NCBI RefSeq assembly: GCF_010993775.1
Contig: NZ_WOTO01000020.1
Coordinates: forward strand, 62,001 to 126,000
From: Fodinicola feengrottensis
Lineage (GTDB): Bacteria > Actinomycetota > Actinomycetes > Mycobacteriales > HKI-0501
DNA length: 64,000 bases
Direction: 5' to 3'
Shown piece by piece: positions 9,834-18,899 of the stretch (positions within the stretch are counted from its first letter, which is position 1; each line of letters begins with the position of its first letter). The translations under genes were made by a program, and so were the position numbers. The notes under the pieces are model-generated. The model was not told the DNA's origin. It saw only the letters and a list, made by a program, of their open reading frames with translations, and did no database searches.

Positions 9834-10772
9834 CTAACCGAGGGGGTTCTCCTCAGCCCGGCCGCTGGCGGCGTAGCGGCGTAGTTCCGCGACGAACCGG
9901 TCGGCCGCGGCGCTGGCGCGGTTGGCCGGCAACAGCACCGAGATGATGCGGCCGCCGGGGTCGATGACGCCGCGACTGAGTCGGACGTTCGGGGTGGGGT
10001 TCTGGCTCAGCGTCAGGGCCGGGATGATCGCTGCGCCGAGTCCGTTGGCGACCAGGGCCACAGGGTGGCGGCCGAACCAGTGCCGATGTTGTGCGCGTTG
10101 AGCGTGACGCCGTGCCTCTCGCAGACGTCGACGAGCACCCGCCGGTAGAGGATGTCGTACGACGTCGTAACCCACGGCCTGGCCAGCAGTTCGGCCGCGT
10201 CGGTGAGCACTGGCCAGGACGCCCGGCACGATCACCCGGTAGGGGTCCGGCATCAGGTCACGTTCGACCACGCCGGCGGGGCGTTCGGGGTCGCCGGGGC
10301 CGAGCCGTTCGCTGATCAACATGTCAAGGTCACCGGTGCCCAACCGGGCCAGTCCCTCGGCCTCGGTGAGCTCGTAGATGCACGGGTCCAGGGTCGGGTC
10401 GGTGACCGCCAGACGCATCGCCACGGGCGCCACGAGTTCGGTGATCGCCACCGAGAATCCGCCGATACGCAGCGGCCCAGACACGTCGGTACGAAATTCG
10501 TCCAGGTCGCGTTCGGCCGCACTGAGCGCGTCCGCGACCCGCTCGGCGCCGTCGGCCAGCCGATGCCCAGCCGCAGCCGCGGTGAGGCACAGCGGGCGGC
10601 CACCGCCCCGGCGGGAGCGGTCCACCAGGTCAAGGCCGACCTCGGCCTCCAGTTTCGCCAGGTGTTGGGAGATGCCCGACGGCGTCACATGCAGCAGCCC
10701 GGCGGCCGCCTGAACGCCGCCGGCTCGACGTACCGCCCGCAGAATCAACAGCCGCCCAGGATCGATCGTCAT
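9834..10772 (-). CDS. LysR-family transcriptional regulator, two compensating frameshifts
   Basis: The ATG at 10772 opens MTIDPGRLLILRAVRRAGGV with a canonical LysR helix-turn-helix (AAAGLLHVTPSGISQHLAKLE) and a substrate-binding domain (GPLRIGGFSVAITELVAPVA). The frame is continuous for 312 codons, but residues about 190-235 are composition-shifted Arg/His-rich text. The neighbouring frame over about 10205-10070 reads DAAELLARPWVTTSYDILYR and CERHGVTLNAHNIGTG, which fits a LysR effector domain. So a paired insertion and deletion is likely. It is divergent from the hypothetical gene at 10843, a usual LysR target arrangement. Confidence 0.83.
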   Translation of the reverse strand: MTIDPGRLLILRAVRRAGGVQAAAGLLHVTPSGISQHLAKLEAEVGLDLVDRSRRGGGRPLCLTAAAAGHRLADGAERVADALSAAERDLDEFRTDVSGPLRIGGFSVAITELVAPVAMRLAVTDPTLDPCIYELTEAEGLARLGTGDLDMLISERLGPGDPERPAGVVERDLMPDPYRVIVPGVLASAHRRGRTAGQAVGYDVVRHPLPAGARRRLREARRHAQRAQHRHWFGRHPVALVANGLGAAIIPALTLSQNPTPNVRLSRGVIDPGGRIISVLLPANRASAAADRFVAELRRYAASGRAEENPLG

Positions 10773-10842
10773 GCAGTCAAACTACAGCAGAATTCAGAAT
10801 AAGTAACTTCCCTTGAATCCCCCTCGGGACGAGAATTGTCCT

Positions 10843-11244
10843 ATGACCACCAAAGCGGAGCAGCACCTGCGATCCCCAGAAACCATGACCTCAGAAACGC
10901 TGATCCGGTACGCCGCCGACGCACTGACCGTCGCGCGCGCGCAACGGCGCGGCGCTGCGGCCGGCACGGATGCGTACGCGACGATCGGGGCTCTGCGACA
11001 GGTCATCACCGCACTCGACAACGCGATGGGCAGCGTCGCCACCGCGCTCACCCAGCGCCCCCGTGCTGACCAGGCGATCGTGGAAGGTCCCTTCACTGGC
11101 GATATCGAAGCGGCAACCGGTACGGCCGAACAATGGCTGTCCCGAGCCCGCCTCACCCTGATGGTCGGCCCAGCACGTTCGATCGACAACGCCCACGTCG
11201 CCCTCGCCGGCCTCGCTCACGCCTCCCCGGTCACCACCTTCTAG
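10843..11244 (+). CDS. Hypothetical protein, divergent from LysR gene
   Basis: 133 residues from the ATG at 10843 (a TTG at 10813 is an alternative). The sequence is helical and soluble (LIRYAADALTVARAQRRG, VITALDNAMGSVATALTQR, TGTAEQWLSRARLTLMVG) with no cysteines and no signal peptide. I do not recognise it. Its position next to the divergent LysR gene makes it a candidate target of that regulator. Confidence 0.55.
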   Translation: MTTKAEQHLRSPETMTSETLIRYAADALTVARAQRRGAAAGTDAYATIGALRQVITALDNAMGSVATALTQRPRADQAIVEGPFTGDIEAATGTAEQWLSRARLTLMVGPARSIDNAHVALAGLAHASPVTTF

Positions 11245-11383
11245 CGGTGCGCTCCACACTTTTGCTGCCCGTGACGGATGTTGTCGTCCATGACACCACC
11301 CCGCGACCAGCACCGTCGACCGGCCCGAGCCCCCGAGACCAGGACATCGCCAAAGCCACCCATTGCCTCGTACCTCCGCCGCC

Positions 11384-12212
11384 CTACATGGTGAAGGTGT
11401 CCGGGTCGGGTCCGGTCCGCGTGTCGGTGTTCAACGACGAGAGCGCGTCCACGTCATCGTCGGCGAGTTCGAAGTCGAGGACGTCGAGGTTCTCCCGCAT
11501 CCGGGACGGGGTGGCTGACTTGGGGATCACCACGTTGCCGAGCTGCAGATGCCAGCGGAGCACCACCTGAGCGGGGCGTTTTGCCGTACTTCTGGGAAAT
11601 TCCAGTGAGGAGCGGTACGCCGAGCACCGCACCCTGAGCGAGCGGGCTCCATGCTTCTGTCGCGATTCCGTGTTCACGGTGGAACTCGCGCAGCTCGGCC
11701 TGGATGAACTGGGGGTGCAGCTCGATCTGGTTGACCGCTGGCACGACGTCCGTCTCGTCGAACAGCCGGCGCAGGTGCACTGGCTGGAAGTTCGACACGC
11801 CGATCGCGCGGACGCGGCCGTCGGCATGGATTTTCTCGAACGCTTTCCAGGTGGCCACATACTCGTCGCGGTCCGGCCGCGGCCAATGGATCAGGTAGAG
11901 ATCGACGAAATCCAGGCCAAGCTTGCCCATGCTGTCGTCAAAAGCACGCAGCGTCTGGTCGTAGCCCTGGTCACCGTTCGCGAGCTTGGTGGTGATGAAG
12001 AGTTCGCCCCTGGGCAGACCGGATCTCGCCACCGCGGCGCCGACCCCAGCCTCGTTCCGATAACCGGCGTGTGTATCGATACTGCGGTAGCCGGCCTCCA
12101 GTGCGCTGGTCACTGTCTTCTCGGTTTGCTCCGGCGGCACCTGGAAAACTCCGAAGCCGAGCTGCGGAATCGCCACACCGTTGTTGAGCTTCAGTCGAGG
12201 AATGCCGCTCAT
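11384..12212 (-). CDS. Aldo/keto reductase, one frameshift
   Basis: NADPH-dependent oxidoreductase of the AKR superfamily (TIM barrel). The ATG at 12212 opens MSGIPRLKLNNGVAIPQLGF. The catalytic tetrad is visible: Asp in SIDTHAGYRNE, Tyr in the same motif, Lys in FITTKLAN and His in LYLIHWPRP. The cofactor loop EAWSPLAQGAVLG is present. Near 11575 an extra C in ACGCCCCGCTC breaks the frame; restored, the protein continues AQVVLRWHLQLGNVVIPKSA to DPDTFTM, about 275 residues in all. This subgroup (2,5-diketogluconate reductase-like) has broad carbonyl specificity. Confidence 0.9.
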
Positions 12213-12612
12213 CAGATACCTGTGTCCTCTCCCGGACGAAACGCGCCCGGTATCGATACTCGCGGACCACGCCTGGCCCACATTCGCCGGGGTGCCCGCT
12301 TTCCACCAGGTCACGCGAGCCTCCGCCAACCTGCGCTACCGGCGGATTTGACACCGGATGATCTCCGATGGTTGGGTCCCTGCCGAGCCCGGATGACGCA
12401 CTGATATCGTCCGATCACCACAAGGGAGCGACGATGCTCTCACTGGGCGACACGTCGCCCGCCGGAAAAGTGCACCACCGGCAAAGATGCCGTTTCCCAT
12501 CGCTCCGATCCCTGTCTACGCCACCGCGAGGCTGGCAACGAGACAGGATCCACAGGGCGGCAGGAACTACTCACCGTTAGTAGGTGAGTACGCAGAGACG
12601 GGAGTCGATGCG
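12213..12612. other. Intergenic region, one doubtful small ORF
   Basis: About 400 bases between the divergent aldo/keto reductase and DUF6119-like genes. A GGGAG-preceded ATG at 12434 opens a 48-codon frame (MLSLGDTSPAGKVHHRQ) with no recognisable similarity and Arg-rich composition; I do not call it a gene. Promoters for both flanking genes should lie here but no clear -35/-10 pair stands out. Confidence 0.4.
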
Positions 12613-13838
12613 ATGGTAGGTACGGCACCGCGCATGACCGGCGAGCGGCGGAAGCAGGGCACCCTGTACCGCCTGGACCTGCCGGCCCACAGTCGCACCG
12701 CGCTTTACGGCGGCCTCTCCGAGCAGTACGTCAACGATCCGGCTTTCGCCGTCGACACGGTGTCCATCGGCACCGCGGACGGACTGGTCATCCGCGGCGT
12801 CAGCGGGCACGCCGCCGAATGGTGCGACGCGGCGACCGTCCTCACCGGCTTCGGCGTCGACCTGTCGGCGAGCAGCGCCGGCTGCGCCATCCTGCTCGTC
12901 CTCGACGGGCAGAGCTACGCCTTCACGTACGGGCCGCTCGGCCGCCGACTGCTGGACCAGTCGCAGATCGACCGCGGCTTCGGCCTCCGGTACGCCGCGG
13001 CCGCCGCCCCGCAGCCGGAGGTGGACGACACCATCCGGGCCGCGCTGCGCTCGCCGCGCCCGAGCATGGAAGCCTTCGAGAACGTCGTACCGCGACTGGA
13101 GCGCCACCTGCGGGAGGCCCGCGTGCCGGTCAACGGCACTCGCTCCGCCGGCACCACCGGGACCGACGGCCTGATCCTGGACATCGTCGCCAACCCGGTG
13201 ACGCTGCTGGCCGACATCCGCGCGGTGGCCACCATGCTCGCGTACGGGCCGCAACACCCCGAGCTCGACTTCGTCACGCACGTACGCCCACTGGCCGCCG
13301 ACTCGCCGCTGGCCGGCGCGCTGGACGAGCAACTGGCCGCCCTGCTGGCCGGCGAGCGCCCGGAGGCGCCGCTCAGCTGGCGCCATGACCTCTGCCTGGA
13401 CAACCCCGCCGGCTACCTGGAGTCCGCTTCGTACGGGCTCACCGTCGGGACCGTCGAGAGCGGGGAACGGGACGACCTGCGGGTCGAGGACATCCACGCC
13501 GGGCTCCGCGACGTGCCGGCCGATCGATCAACGCTGCGCGGCGCTGCGGGAGGGCACCATCCGGGTGACCAACGAGACCGACCGGCCCGGCATGCCCAAG
13601 CTGACCCTGACCGCGCCGGCTGACCACTGGATCGTCGCCGAGATCGCGCTGCCGGAGTTCCGCTACCTCTATTACCGGGGCGCGTGGCACCAGATCCACA
13701 ACCAGTTCCTGACCGCGCTGGCCCGCGGTGAGGACAGCACGCTGACCACCATGATGCAGCTCGGCCTGCACCGACTGGTCTCCACGCGCGGCCGACCGCC
13801 GGTCCCGGCACACCATCGTCCGCGCCTTCGCCGCGTAG
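12613..13838 (+). CDS. DUF6119-like protein (TIGR04141-type), frameshifted near the end
   Basis: The ATG at 12613 follows GGGAG by eight bases; the reading frame is open from 12487, but upstream codons look non-coding. Family-like features, in order: an N-terminal strand KQGTLYRLDLP, the module QSYAFTYGPLGRRLLDQSQI followed by DRGFGLRYA, a central region ending SWRHDLCLDNPAGYLESASY, and the late motif FRYLYYRGAWHQIHNQFL. These resemble the sporadically distributed TIGR04141/DUF6119 proteins, usually about 550 residues; this copy would be about 408. Frame slips near 13530 (DVPAD|QRCAALREGTI) and perhaps near 13790 (ending RHTIVRAFAA). Function is unknown; the family has a patchy, horizontally spread distribution. 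Confidence 0.5.
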
Positions 13839-14005
13839 GCCCCCGCTCCGTCACCGTCGGGGCCTGATTGTGACGTTGCGTCCGCTGGAATGTCTTGAGC
13901 GTAATTCCGGGTCGTACGGCATTGGTCGACCCGGAATTTGCGCTTCAACCGCCCCAGAGCGGGAGGCACGGTCTAGCGCTACCGAATTGTTTGAGCACGC
14001 ACCGA

Positions 14006-14320
14006 CTACATCGTCTCGTACCAGTGGCCGGTGACCGTGGCTGTTCCGGAGCAGTAAGCCTCGGACCACGAATAGGCTGGCGCCCAGTTCCCGTCCTCGA
14101 CCGCGCCGTCAGTGCAGTCCACCTGAATACGAAAAACGGTGTTAGGAGCGGGCAAGTCCCAGCACTTGCCGGCCAAGGCGCTGCCGTGCGCGTCGTTGTA
14201 TTCCCGACAGGGGAGGGATCCCTGGGGCGAGTACGTCGCCGCCTCGGCTGGTGACGCCGTTGCCGTGGCCAGAGCGAAAACGCTTCCGGCGACCAGGCAT
14301 GCGGCCAAGATCTTGCGCAT
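14006..14320 (-). CDS. Small secreted protein
   Basis: 104 residues with a Sec signal peptide (MRKILAACLVAGSVFALAT, cleavage after SPAEAA). The mature part of about 75 residues has four cysteines (LPCREY, GKCWDL, VDCTDG, AYCSGT) and a Trp-rich end (GHWYETM). The ribosome-binding site AAGGAAAG precedes the ATG. It resembles the small beta-sheet secreted proteins common in actinomycetes, but I cannot assign a function. Four Cys probably form two disulfides. Confidence 0.7.
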   Translation of the reverse strand: MRKILAACLVAGSVFALATATASPAEAATYSPQGSLPCREYNDAHGSALAGKCWDLPAPNTVFRIQVDCTDGAVEDGNWAPAYSWSEAYCSGTATVTGHWYETM

Positions 14321-14681
14321 CCGGGACTCACTTTCCTTCGTATTCCTACCTTGCTAGGGCTAGGGCACGAGAACGATAGGTGGCGCAAACCGGGTCAGGA
14401 TAGATGCAATTCGCCATAGTTCTCTCGGGACATTCGTCATCGATCGCGCCGTCGGGCGTCAGCGCGAAAGCTCGGCATCTTCGGCCGCAAACCAACAAAT
14501 ATCCGAACGCGTACGCCAACCTGAGCAGTTCGCCACGCGCGATCGCGACCGCAGCCCCAATGTGGCCAGCGACCCTACCGAGCCCCGCCGGTCACGCGTC
14601 TACCCCCTGAGGCCGGAGCTGGTCTAGCGACGCCGGTCACGTTCGCGGCCATCACCTGTTATGACAGGTCATACTGAACGC
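14321..14681. other. Intergenic region upstream of gntR
   Basis: 360 bases with no convincing gene; a frame at 14404-14610 (MQFAIVLSGHSSS) lacks a ribosome-binding site. Near 14620 the string CTGGTCTAG matches the left half of the DasR operator consensus as I recall it. The palindrome at 14654-14669 is listed separately. Confidence 0.5.
14654..14669. promoter_or_regulatory. Palindromic operator candidate upstream of gntR-nagB
   Basis: ACCTGTTATGACAGGT has 6-base arms (ACCTGT/ACAGGT) around TATG and ends 13 bases before the chosen gntR start. GntR/HutC-type regulators bind short palindromes at their own promoters, so autoregulation of the gntR-nagB operon is a reasonable inference. Confidence 0.5.
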
Positions 14682-15450
14682 ATGAAAGCGGCGGTTCAGG
14701 CGTTGCAGCGACAGTCGTCGGTGCCGCTCTACCGTCAGCTCAAAGAGCGGATCGTCGCCCGCATCCAGGCGGACAAGCTGCGGCCCCACGACCGGCTGCC
14801 ATCCGAGCGGGAGCTGATCGAGACTTTCGGCGTCTCCAGGATCACCGTCCGGCAGGCGCTCACCGAGCTGATGCACGAGGGGCGGATCTACAGCGCTCCC
14901 GGCAAAGGCTTCTTCCTGTCCGAGACGTGGGCTCCGGTGGAGCTCAACGGGCTGCTCAGCTTCACCGAGCTGGCTCGCAAGCACCGACGTCAGCCGGGCA
15001 CCACCACGCACCTGGTCAAGCTGTCCCCGTCCGGCGACGCGGTCGCCGAGGCGCTCCGGATCACCCCCGGCGAGCCCGGTCGTACGGCTGCACCGGGTGC
15101 GGACCCTGGACGGCAGCCCAGTGCTGGTCGAAAACGCGTATCTCACGCTGGCGGTCGGCGCCGGCCTGCTGGATTCCGGCGTCGGCGACGGGTCGCTCTT
15201 CGCCACCCTCACCCAGCGGTTCGGCTTCCGGCCGGCCCGCAGTACGAGCCTGGTGACCGCCCGGCTCGCCGACGAAGCCGAGGCCGACATCCTCGGGCTG
15301 GCCGCGCCGGCCGCCGTACTGGTAGTCGAGCAGACCACCTTCGACGCGACCGGGCTGCCGATGTGCGTCACCTATTCCTCGCAGCACCCGCACCGATTCC
15401 CGCTCACGGTCACCGACACCGCGGACGGGCTGATCAAGGAGATCCGGTGA
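14682..15450 (+). CDS. GntR/HutC-family regulator (NagR/DasR-like), one frameshift
   Basis: The N-terminal winged helix is clear (SVPLYRQLKERIVARIQADK, LPSERELIETFGVSRITVRQ) and is followed by a UTRA effector domain (FSTELARK-type start, then VENAYLTLAVGAGLLDSG, VVEQTTFDATGLPMCVTYSS). Start ATG at 14682; an in-frame ATG at 14661 sits inside the palindrome and is less likely. The frame slips near 15080 (ITPGE|...RVRTLDGSPVLVENAY). The stop overlaps the nagB start (GTGA), so the two are cotranslated. By context it should sense a phosphorylated amino sugar and control glucosamine-6-phosphate catabolism, like DasR or NagR. Confidence 0.85.
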
Positions 15451-16211
15451 AAAGCCTCCGTATATTCGACACCCCCACCGAAGTGGCCGGCGCCGTCGCC
15501 GACCGGTTGGCCGAAGTGCTGGCCCAGCACCCGCGGCCGGTGATCACCTTCCCGACCGGCTCGACCATGCTGCCGGTCTACCGCGAGATCGTCGCCCGCA
15601 GCCAGACCGGGCAGCTGGACCTGCGCGGAGTGCAGGGCATCCAGCTGGACGAGTACGCCGGCGTCGACGACCACACCGAGGCCAGCTTTCGGGCGTGGTT
15701 GCACGAACACCTGCTCGCCCCGACCGGCATCACCGCCTTCCACACCTTGCCGGCACACGACCCGACACCTGCCGCCCTGGCGTCGTACGAACAGGTCATC
15801 GCCTCGTACGGTGGCGTCGACCTGGCCATCCTGGGCATCGGCGGTAACGGCCACATCGCCTTCAACGAGCCGGGCAGCCCGGCCGACAGCCGGACCCGCG
15901 TGGTCGAGCTGGACCGCCGAACCCGGCAGGCCAACGAGCGCTACTGGACCGACAGCGACGCGTTCGTCCCGACCCGCGCGGTCACCCAGGGCATCGGCAC
16001 GATTCTGGAGGCGCGCGAGGTGCTGCTGATCGCCACCGGCGCGGAAAAGGCCGAGATTCTGCACGAGGCGCTGCATGGCCCGGTGTCCGAACACGTACCG
16101 GCCTCACTGATCCGCTCCCACCCGCACGCCGAAGTCCTCGCCGACGCCGCCGCCGCCGGGCGGCAGCCGAGCGACTCCTCCGCCCGCGAGAGCGACCGCC
16201 TTTCCGCTTAA
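15447..16211 (+). CDS. nagB: Glucosamine-6-phosphate deaminase
   Basis: Converts glucosamine-6-phosphate to fructose-6-phosphate and ammonia. The GTG at 15447 follows a strong AAGGAG and overlaps the regulator's stop. Conserved residues are present: phosphate loop TFPTGSTMLPVY, catalytic Asp in IQLDEYAGV, the Asp-His-Glu relay in LGIGGNGHIAFNEPGSP, and VTQGIGTILEAREVLLIATG. 254 residues, intact; the last 20 residues are a variable Ser/Arg-rich tail. The gntR-nagB pairing implies induction by N-acetylglucosamine-derived metabolites. Confidence 0.93.
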   Translation: MKSLRIFDTPTEVAGAVADRLAEVLAQHPRPVITFPTGSTMLPVYREIVARSQTGQLDLRGVQGIQLDEYAGVDDHTEASFRAWLHEHLLAPTGITAFHTLPAHDPTPAALASYEQVIASYGGVDLAILGIGGNGHIAFNEPGSPADSRTRVVELDRRTRQANERYWTDSDAFVPTRAVTQGIGTILEAREVLLIATGAEKAEILHEALHGPVSEHVPASLIRSHPHAEVLADAAAAGRQPSDSSARESDRLSA

Positions 16212-16227
16212 GCCCCCCAGGCGCCGC

Positions 16228-16267
16228 TTGCCGAGTGCTTACTCGTCACCGTATACTCGTGTACGAG
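16228..16267 (+). promoter_or_regulatory. Promoter of padR with overlapping operator
   Basis: TTGCCG (16228-16233) and TATACT (16252-16257) are spaced 18 bases apart. The near-palindrome CTCGTGTACGAG at 16256-16267 overlaps the -10, and a second half site (GTACGAG) follows at 16276. This is where a PadR dimer would sit to repress its own gene. Confidence 0.55.
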
Positions 16268-16292
16268 CATTCGGGTACGAGGGAGACTGGCG

Positions 16293-16941
16293 ATGGCGAA
16301 ACGGCGCAGGGTGGGAAACCTGTTGGCGTTGGCGGTGCTGTCGACGCTCACCCAGCGGCCCATGCACCCGTACGAGATGGCGTCGATCCTGCGCGAGCGC
16401 GGCAAGGACCGGGACATGCCGATCAAGTGGGGCTCGCTCTACACAGTCGTACAAAACCTGGAAAAACACGGGCTGGTGGCGGCGACGGGCAGCGTACGGG
16501 AGGGCGGGCGGCCGGAGCGAACGGTGTACGCCATCACCGATGCCGGCAGCGACGAGAGCTCCGCGACTGGGGCGGGAACTGGTGTCGAGTCCCGAGCGTG
16601 AGCACTTGCGGTTCGCCGCGGCACTGTCGGTGCTGGGCGCCCTCGGGCCGGACGAGACGATCGGGCTGCTCAAGCAGCGGCTCGACCTGTTGGACACCGA
16701 GCTCGCCGCCGATCGCGCTCAGTTGCTGCGCGAAGCCGCCGAGATTCCCCGACTTTTCCTGGTCGAGTCCGAATATGAGCTGGCGATCCGAGTGGCCGAG
16801 GCCGACTGGGTACGGGCGTTCCTGGCCGAGCTGACCACTGGCACCTTCCCGCACCTGGACGACTGGCGGGCCTTTCACCTGACCGGCGAGGCACCGCAGG
16901 AACTGATCGATCTCGCGGAGAGGGGCAGCACACCCGACTGA
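16293..16941 (+). CDS. PadR-family transcriptional regulator, frameshifted
   Basis: The ATG at 16293 follows GAGGGAG. The PadR winged helix is complete (NLLALAVLSTLTQRPMHPYE, WGSLYTVVQNLEKHGLV, GRPERTVYAITDAG). Around 16555-16575 the frame slips, perhaps twice: short stretches ELRDWG and RELVSSPEREHLRFAAAL lie in neighbouring frames. It then continues as a long C-terminal helical domain (ADWVRAFLAELTTGTFPHLD) to 16941. About 215 residues. Its target is unknown; the promoter carries a palindrome suggesting autoregulation. Confidence 0.85.
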
Positions 16942-16946
16942 CAAAG

Positions 16947-16988
16947 AAAAAAAACCTCGACGCCGGTGTTGCAGCACCAGCGCCGAGG
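16947..16988 (-). other. Hairpin with T8 tract on the minus strand
   Basis: An imperfect 14-base stem (CCTCGACGCCGGTG/CACCAGCGCCGAGG) is preceded on the plus strand by A8. On the minus strand this reads as stem then T8, the form of an intrinsic terminator, yet no minus-strand gene lies upstream of it. It sits just after the padR stop. Confidence 0.45.
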
Positions 16989-17101
16989 TCCTCGACCTCG
17001 AACCGAAACCGCGTGAGCGGATCCCAGCCACGAGGTGGCACCGCAAGTCTAGCTGGGCTCCCTTTCCCGGGCAGGTTCACGAACCCACCCCAAGGGGAAA
17101 C

Positions 17102-18328
17102 ATGTCTGACGTAAGAACAGCAATCATCATCGGCGGCGGGATCGCCGGACCGGTGGCCGCGATGGCACTGCGGAAAGTGGGCATCCAGGCCCGAGTTTTC
17201 GAGGCGTACGACGAAACTGCGGACGGACGGCGTCGGCGGCATGCTCGGCCTCGCGACCAACGGCTTGAACGCCTTCGACCTGGTCGGCGTGAAGGACGCG
17301 ATCGTCGACGTGTCGATTCCGGTGTCGACGATGGTCATCCAGAGTTGGACCGGCAAGAAGCTCGCCGAATTCGGCGATCCGGCCGGCCCACCGTTTATCC
17401 AGACGGTGTGGCGCGCCGACCTCTACCGCGTGCTCTACGACGCGGCGACCAGCCATGGCATCGAGATTGAGCACAACAAACGGTTGGTACGGGCCGAAAA
17501 CACCGAAACCGGGGTCACCGCCACCTTCGCCGACGGCACCCAGGCGTCCGCGGACATCCTGATCGGCGCCGACGCCTCCGATCGACGGTCCGGTCGATCA
17601 TCGACCCAGCGGCTCCCAGCCCGCGTTTCACTGGTCTCCTCGGCATCGCCGGCCGGCCCGCGATGGGCCCGAAACTGGCATCCACGAACGGCTCCATGAA
17701 CATGAGCTACGGGAAGCGGGCTTTCTTCGCGTACGGCGTGGACCAGCAGGGCCAGGCGGGCTGGTTCGCCAACGTACCCAGTAAAAAGCCGCTGACGGTC
17801 GGGCAGGCACGAGCGATCGGTGGCGACGAGTGGTTGCGGATCCTGCGTGAGCTCTATGCGCAGGATCGGACGGCGGCGCCGGAAATCCTTCGGCATGTAC
17901 GGCCGGCAGACCTGGTCATCGTCGGCGCGTTGGAGGACCTGCCGACCGTGCCGACCTGGAGCCGCGGCGCGATGGTGCTGGTCGGCGACTCCGCGCACGC
18001 CACGTCACCCAGCTCCGGGCAGGGCGCGTCGATCGCGGTCGAAAGCGCCATCCAGCTGGCCCGCTGCTTGCGTGACCTGCCGACCGCCGAAGCGGCTTTC
18101 GGTGCGTACGAACGACTTCGGCGGGCCCGGGTGGAGCGGATCATCGCCGGTGGCGCACGTACGAGCAGCGAGAAAGCCGCCGGTCCGGTGGCGCGGGTGT
18201 TCCGTGACCTGACCATGCCGACGGTGATGAAGCTGATGGCCAAGCCGGAGCGGATGGCTTGGCAGGTGGACTACCGGATCGACTTCGACGCCCCCGTCGA
18301 CGAGTCCGCCATCCTCCCCACCCGGTAA
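17102..18328 (+). CDS. FAD-dependent monooxygenase, two frameshifts
   Basis: Class A flavoprotein monooxygenase (UbiH/PheA type). The dinucleotide fold AIIIGGGIAGPVAAMALRKV is at the N-terminus, and the second FAD motif GAMVLVGDSAHATSPSSGQG near residue 290. The frame slips near 17225 (ETADG|GVGGMLGLATNG) and near 17575 (LIGADG|IRSTVRSIIDP). Joined length is about 405 residues. It stands alone, so the aromatic or polyketide substrate cannot be inferred. The leader between 16990 and 17101 contains TGGCACCGC (see findings). Confidence 0.85.
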
Positions 18329-18402
18329 CTCTCGCCTGCACCTCACGCAGGCAGCGGGACGCGGCGGGAATCTCCGTTGCCTGCGGTCGTACGCTGGCGG
18401 GT

Positions 18403-18890
18403 ATGAGCTCGCACGACCATCCCAATGTGCAGAAGATCGCGGCGGCGCTGGCTGAGGCCGGTGCGCCGGGGCAGATCAAGATCCTCCCGGAGGCCGTCCA
18501 CACTGCCGCGCTGGCCGCGGCGGCGCTGGGCATTGAGGTGGGCCAGATCGCGAACTCGCTGGTTTTCGACGCCGACGGCCAACCGTTGCTAGTGCTCACG
18601 TCCGGCGCGCACCGGGTGGACACCGCGGCGGTGGCCGAGAAATTGGGCGTACAGAAGATCAAACGGGCCAGCGCCGACTTCGTCCGGCAGCACACCGGGC
18701 AGGTCATTGGCGGCGTCGCGCCGCTCGGACACCCGGCGCCGATTCGGACGTTGGTGGATGCGGATCTGCGGCAGTACGACCAGGTGTGGGCGGCCGCCGG
18801 CGTGCCGCAGTCGGTGTCCCCACCACCTTTGACGAATTGGTCGCGCTCACCGGGGGCATGCCCGCACAGGTGGCGTCACCAAACACGTAA
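18403..18890 (+). CDS. YbaK/EbsC aminoacyl-tRNA deacylase family, one frameshift
   Basis: Editing-domain protein that hydrolyses mischarged tRNA. The ATG at 18403 opens MSSHDHPNVQKIAAALAEAG. Family features: EVGQIANSLVFDADGQPLLV, the KIKRASADFVRQHTGQVIGG loop and APLGHPAPIRTLVDADL. Near 18820 the frame slips and the true tail TTFDELVALTGGMPAQVASP ends at 18890. About 162 residues. It lies nine bases before the CrtA-like gene and may be co-transcribed. Confidence 0.88.
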
Positions 18891-18899
18891 GGTGGGCGG

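Noticed and set aside
12434..12580. Small ORF with GGGAG upstream
   Set aside because: Arg/His-rich, no similarity to any known family, and it overlaps the promoter region of the DUF6119-like gene.
14404..14610. 68-codon ORF upstream of gntR
   Set aside because: No ribosome-binding site and Ser/Ala/Pro-rich random composition.
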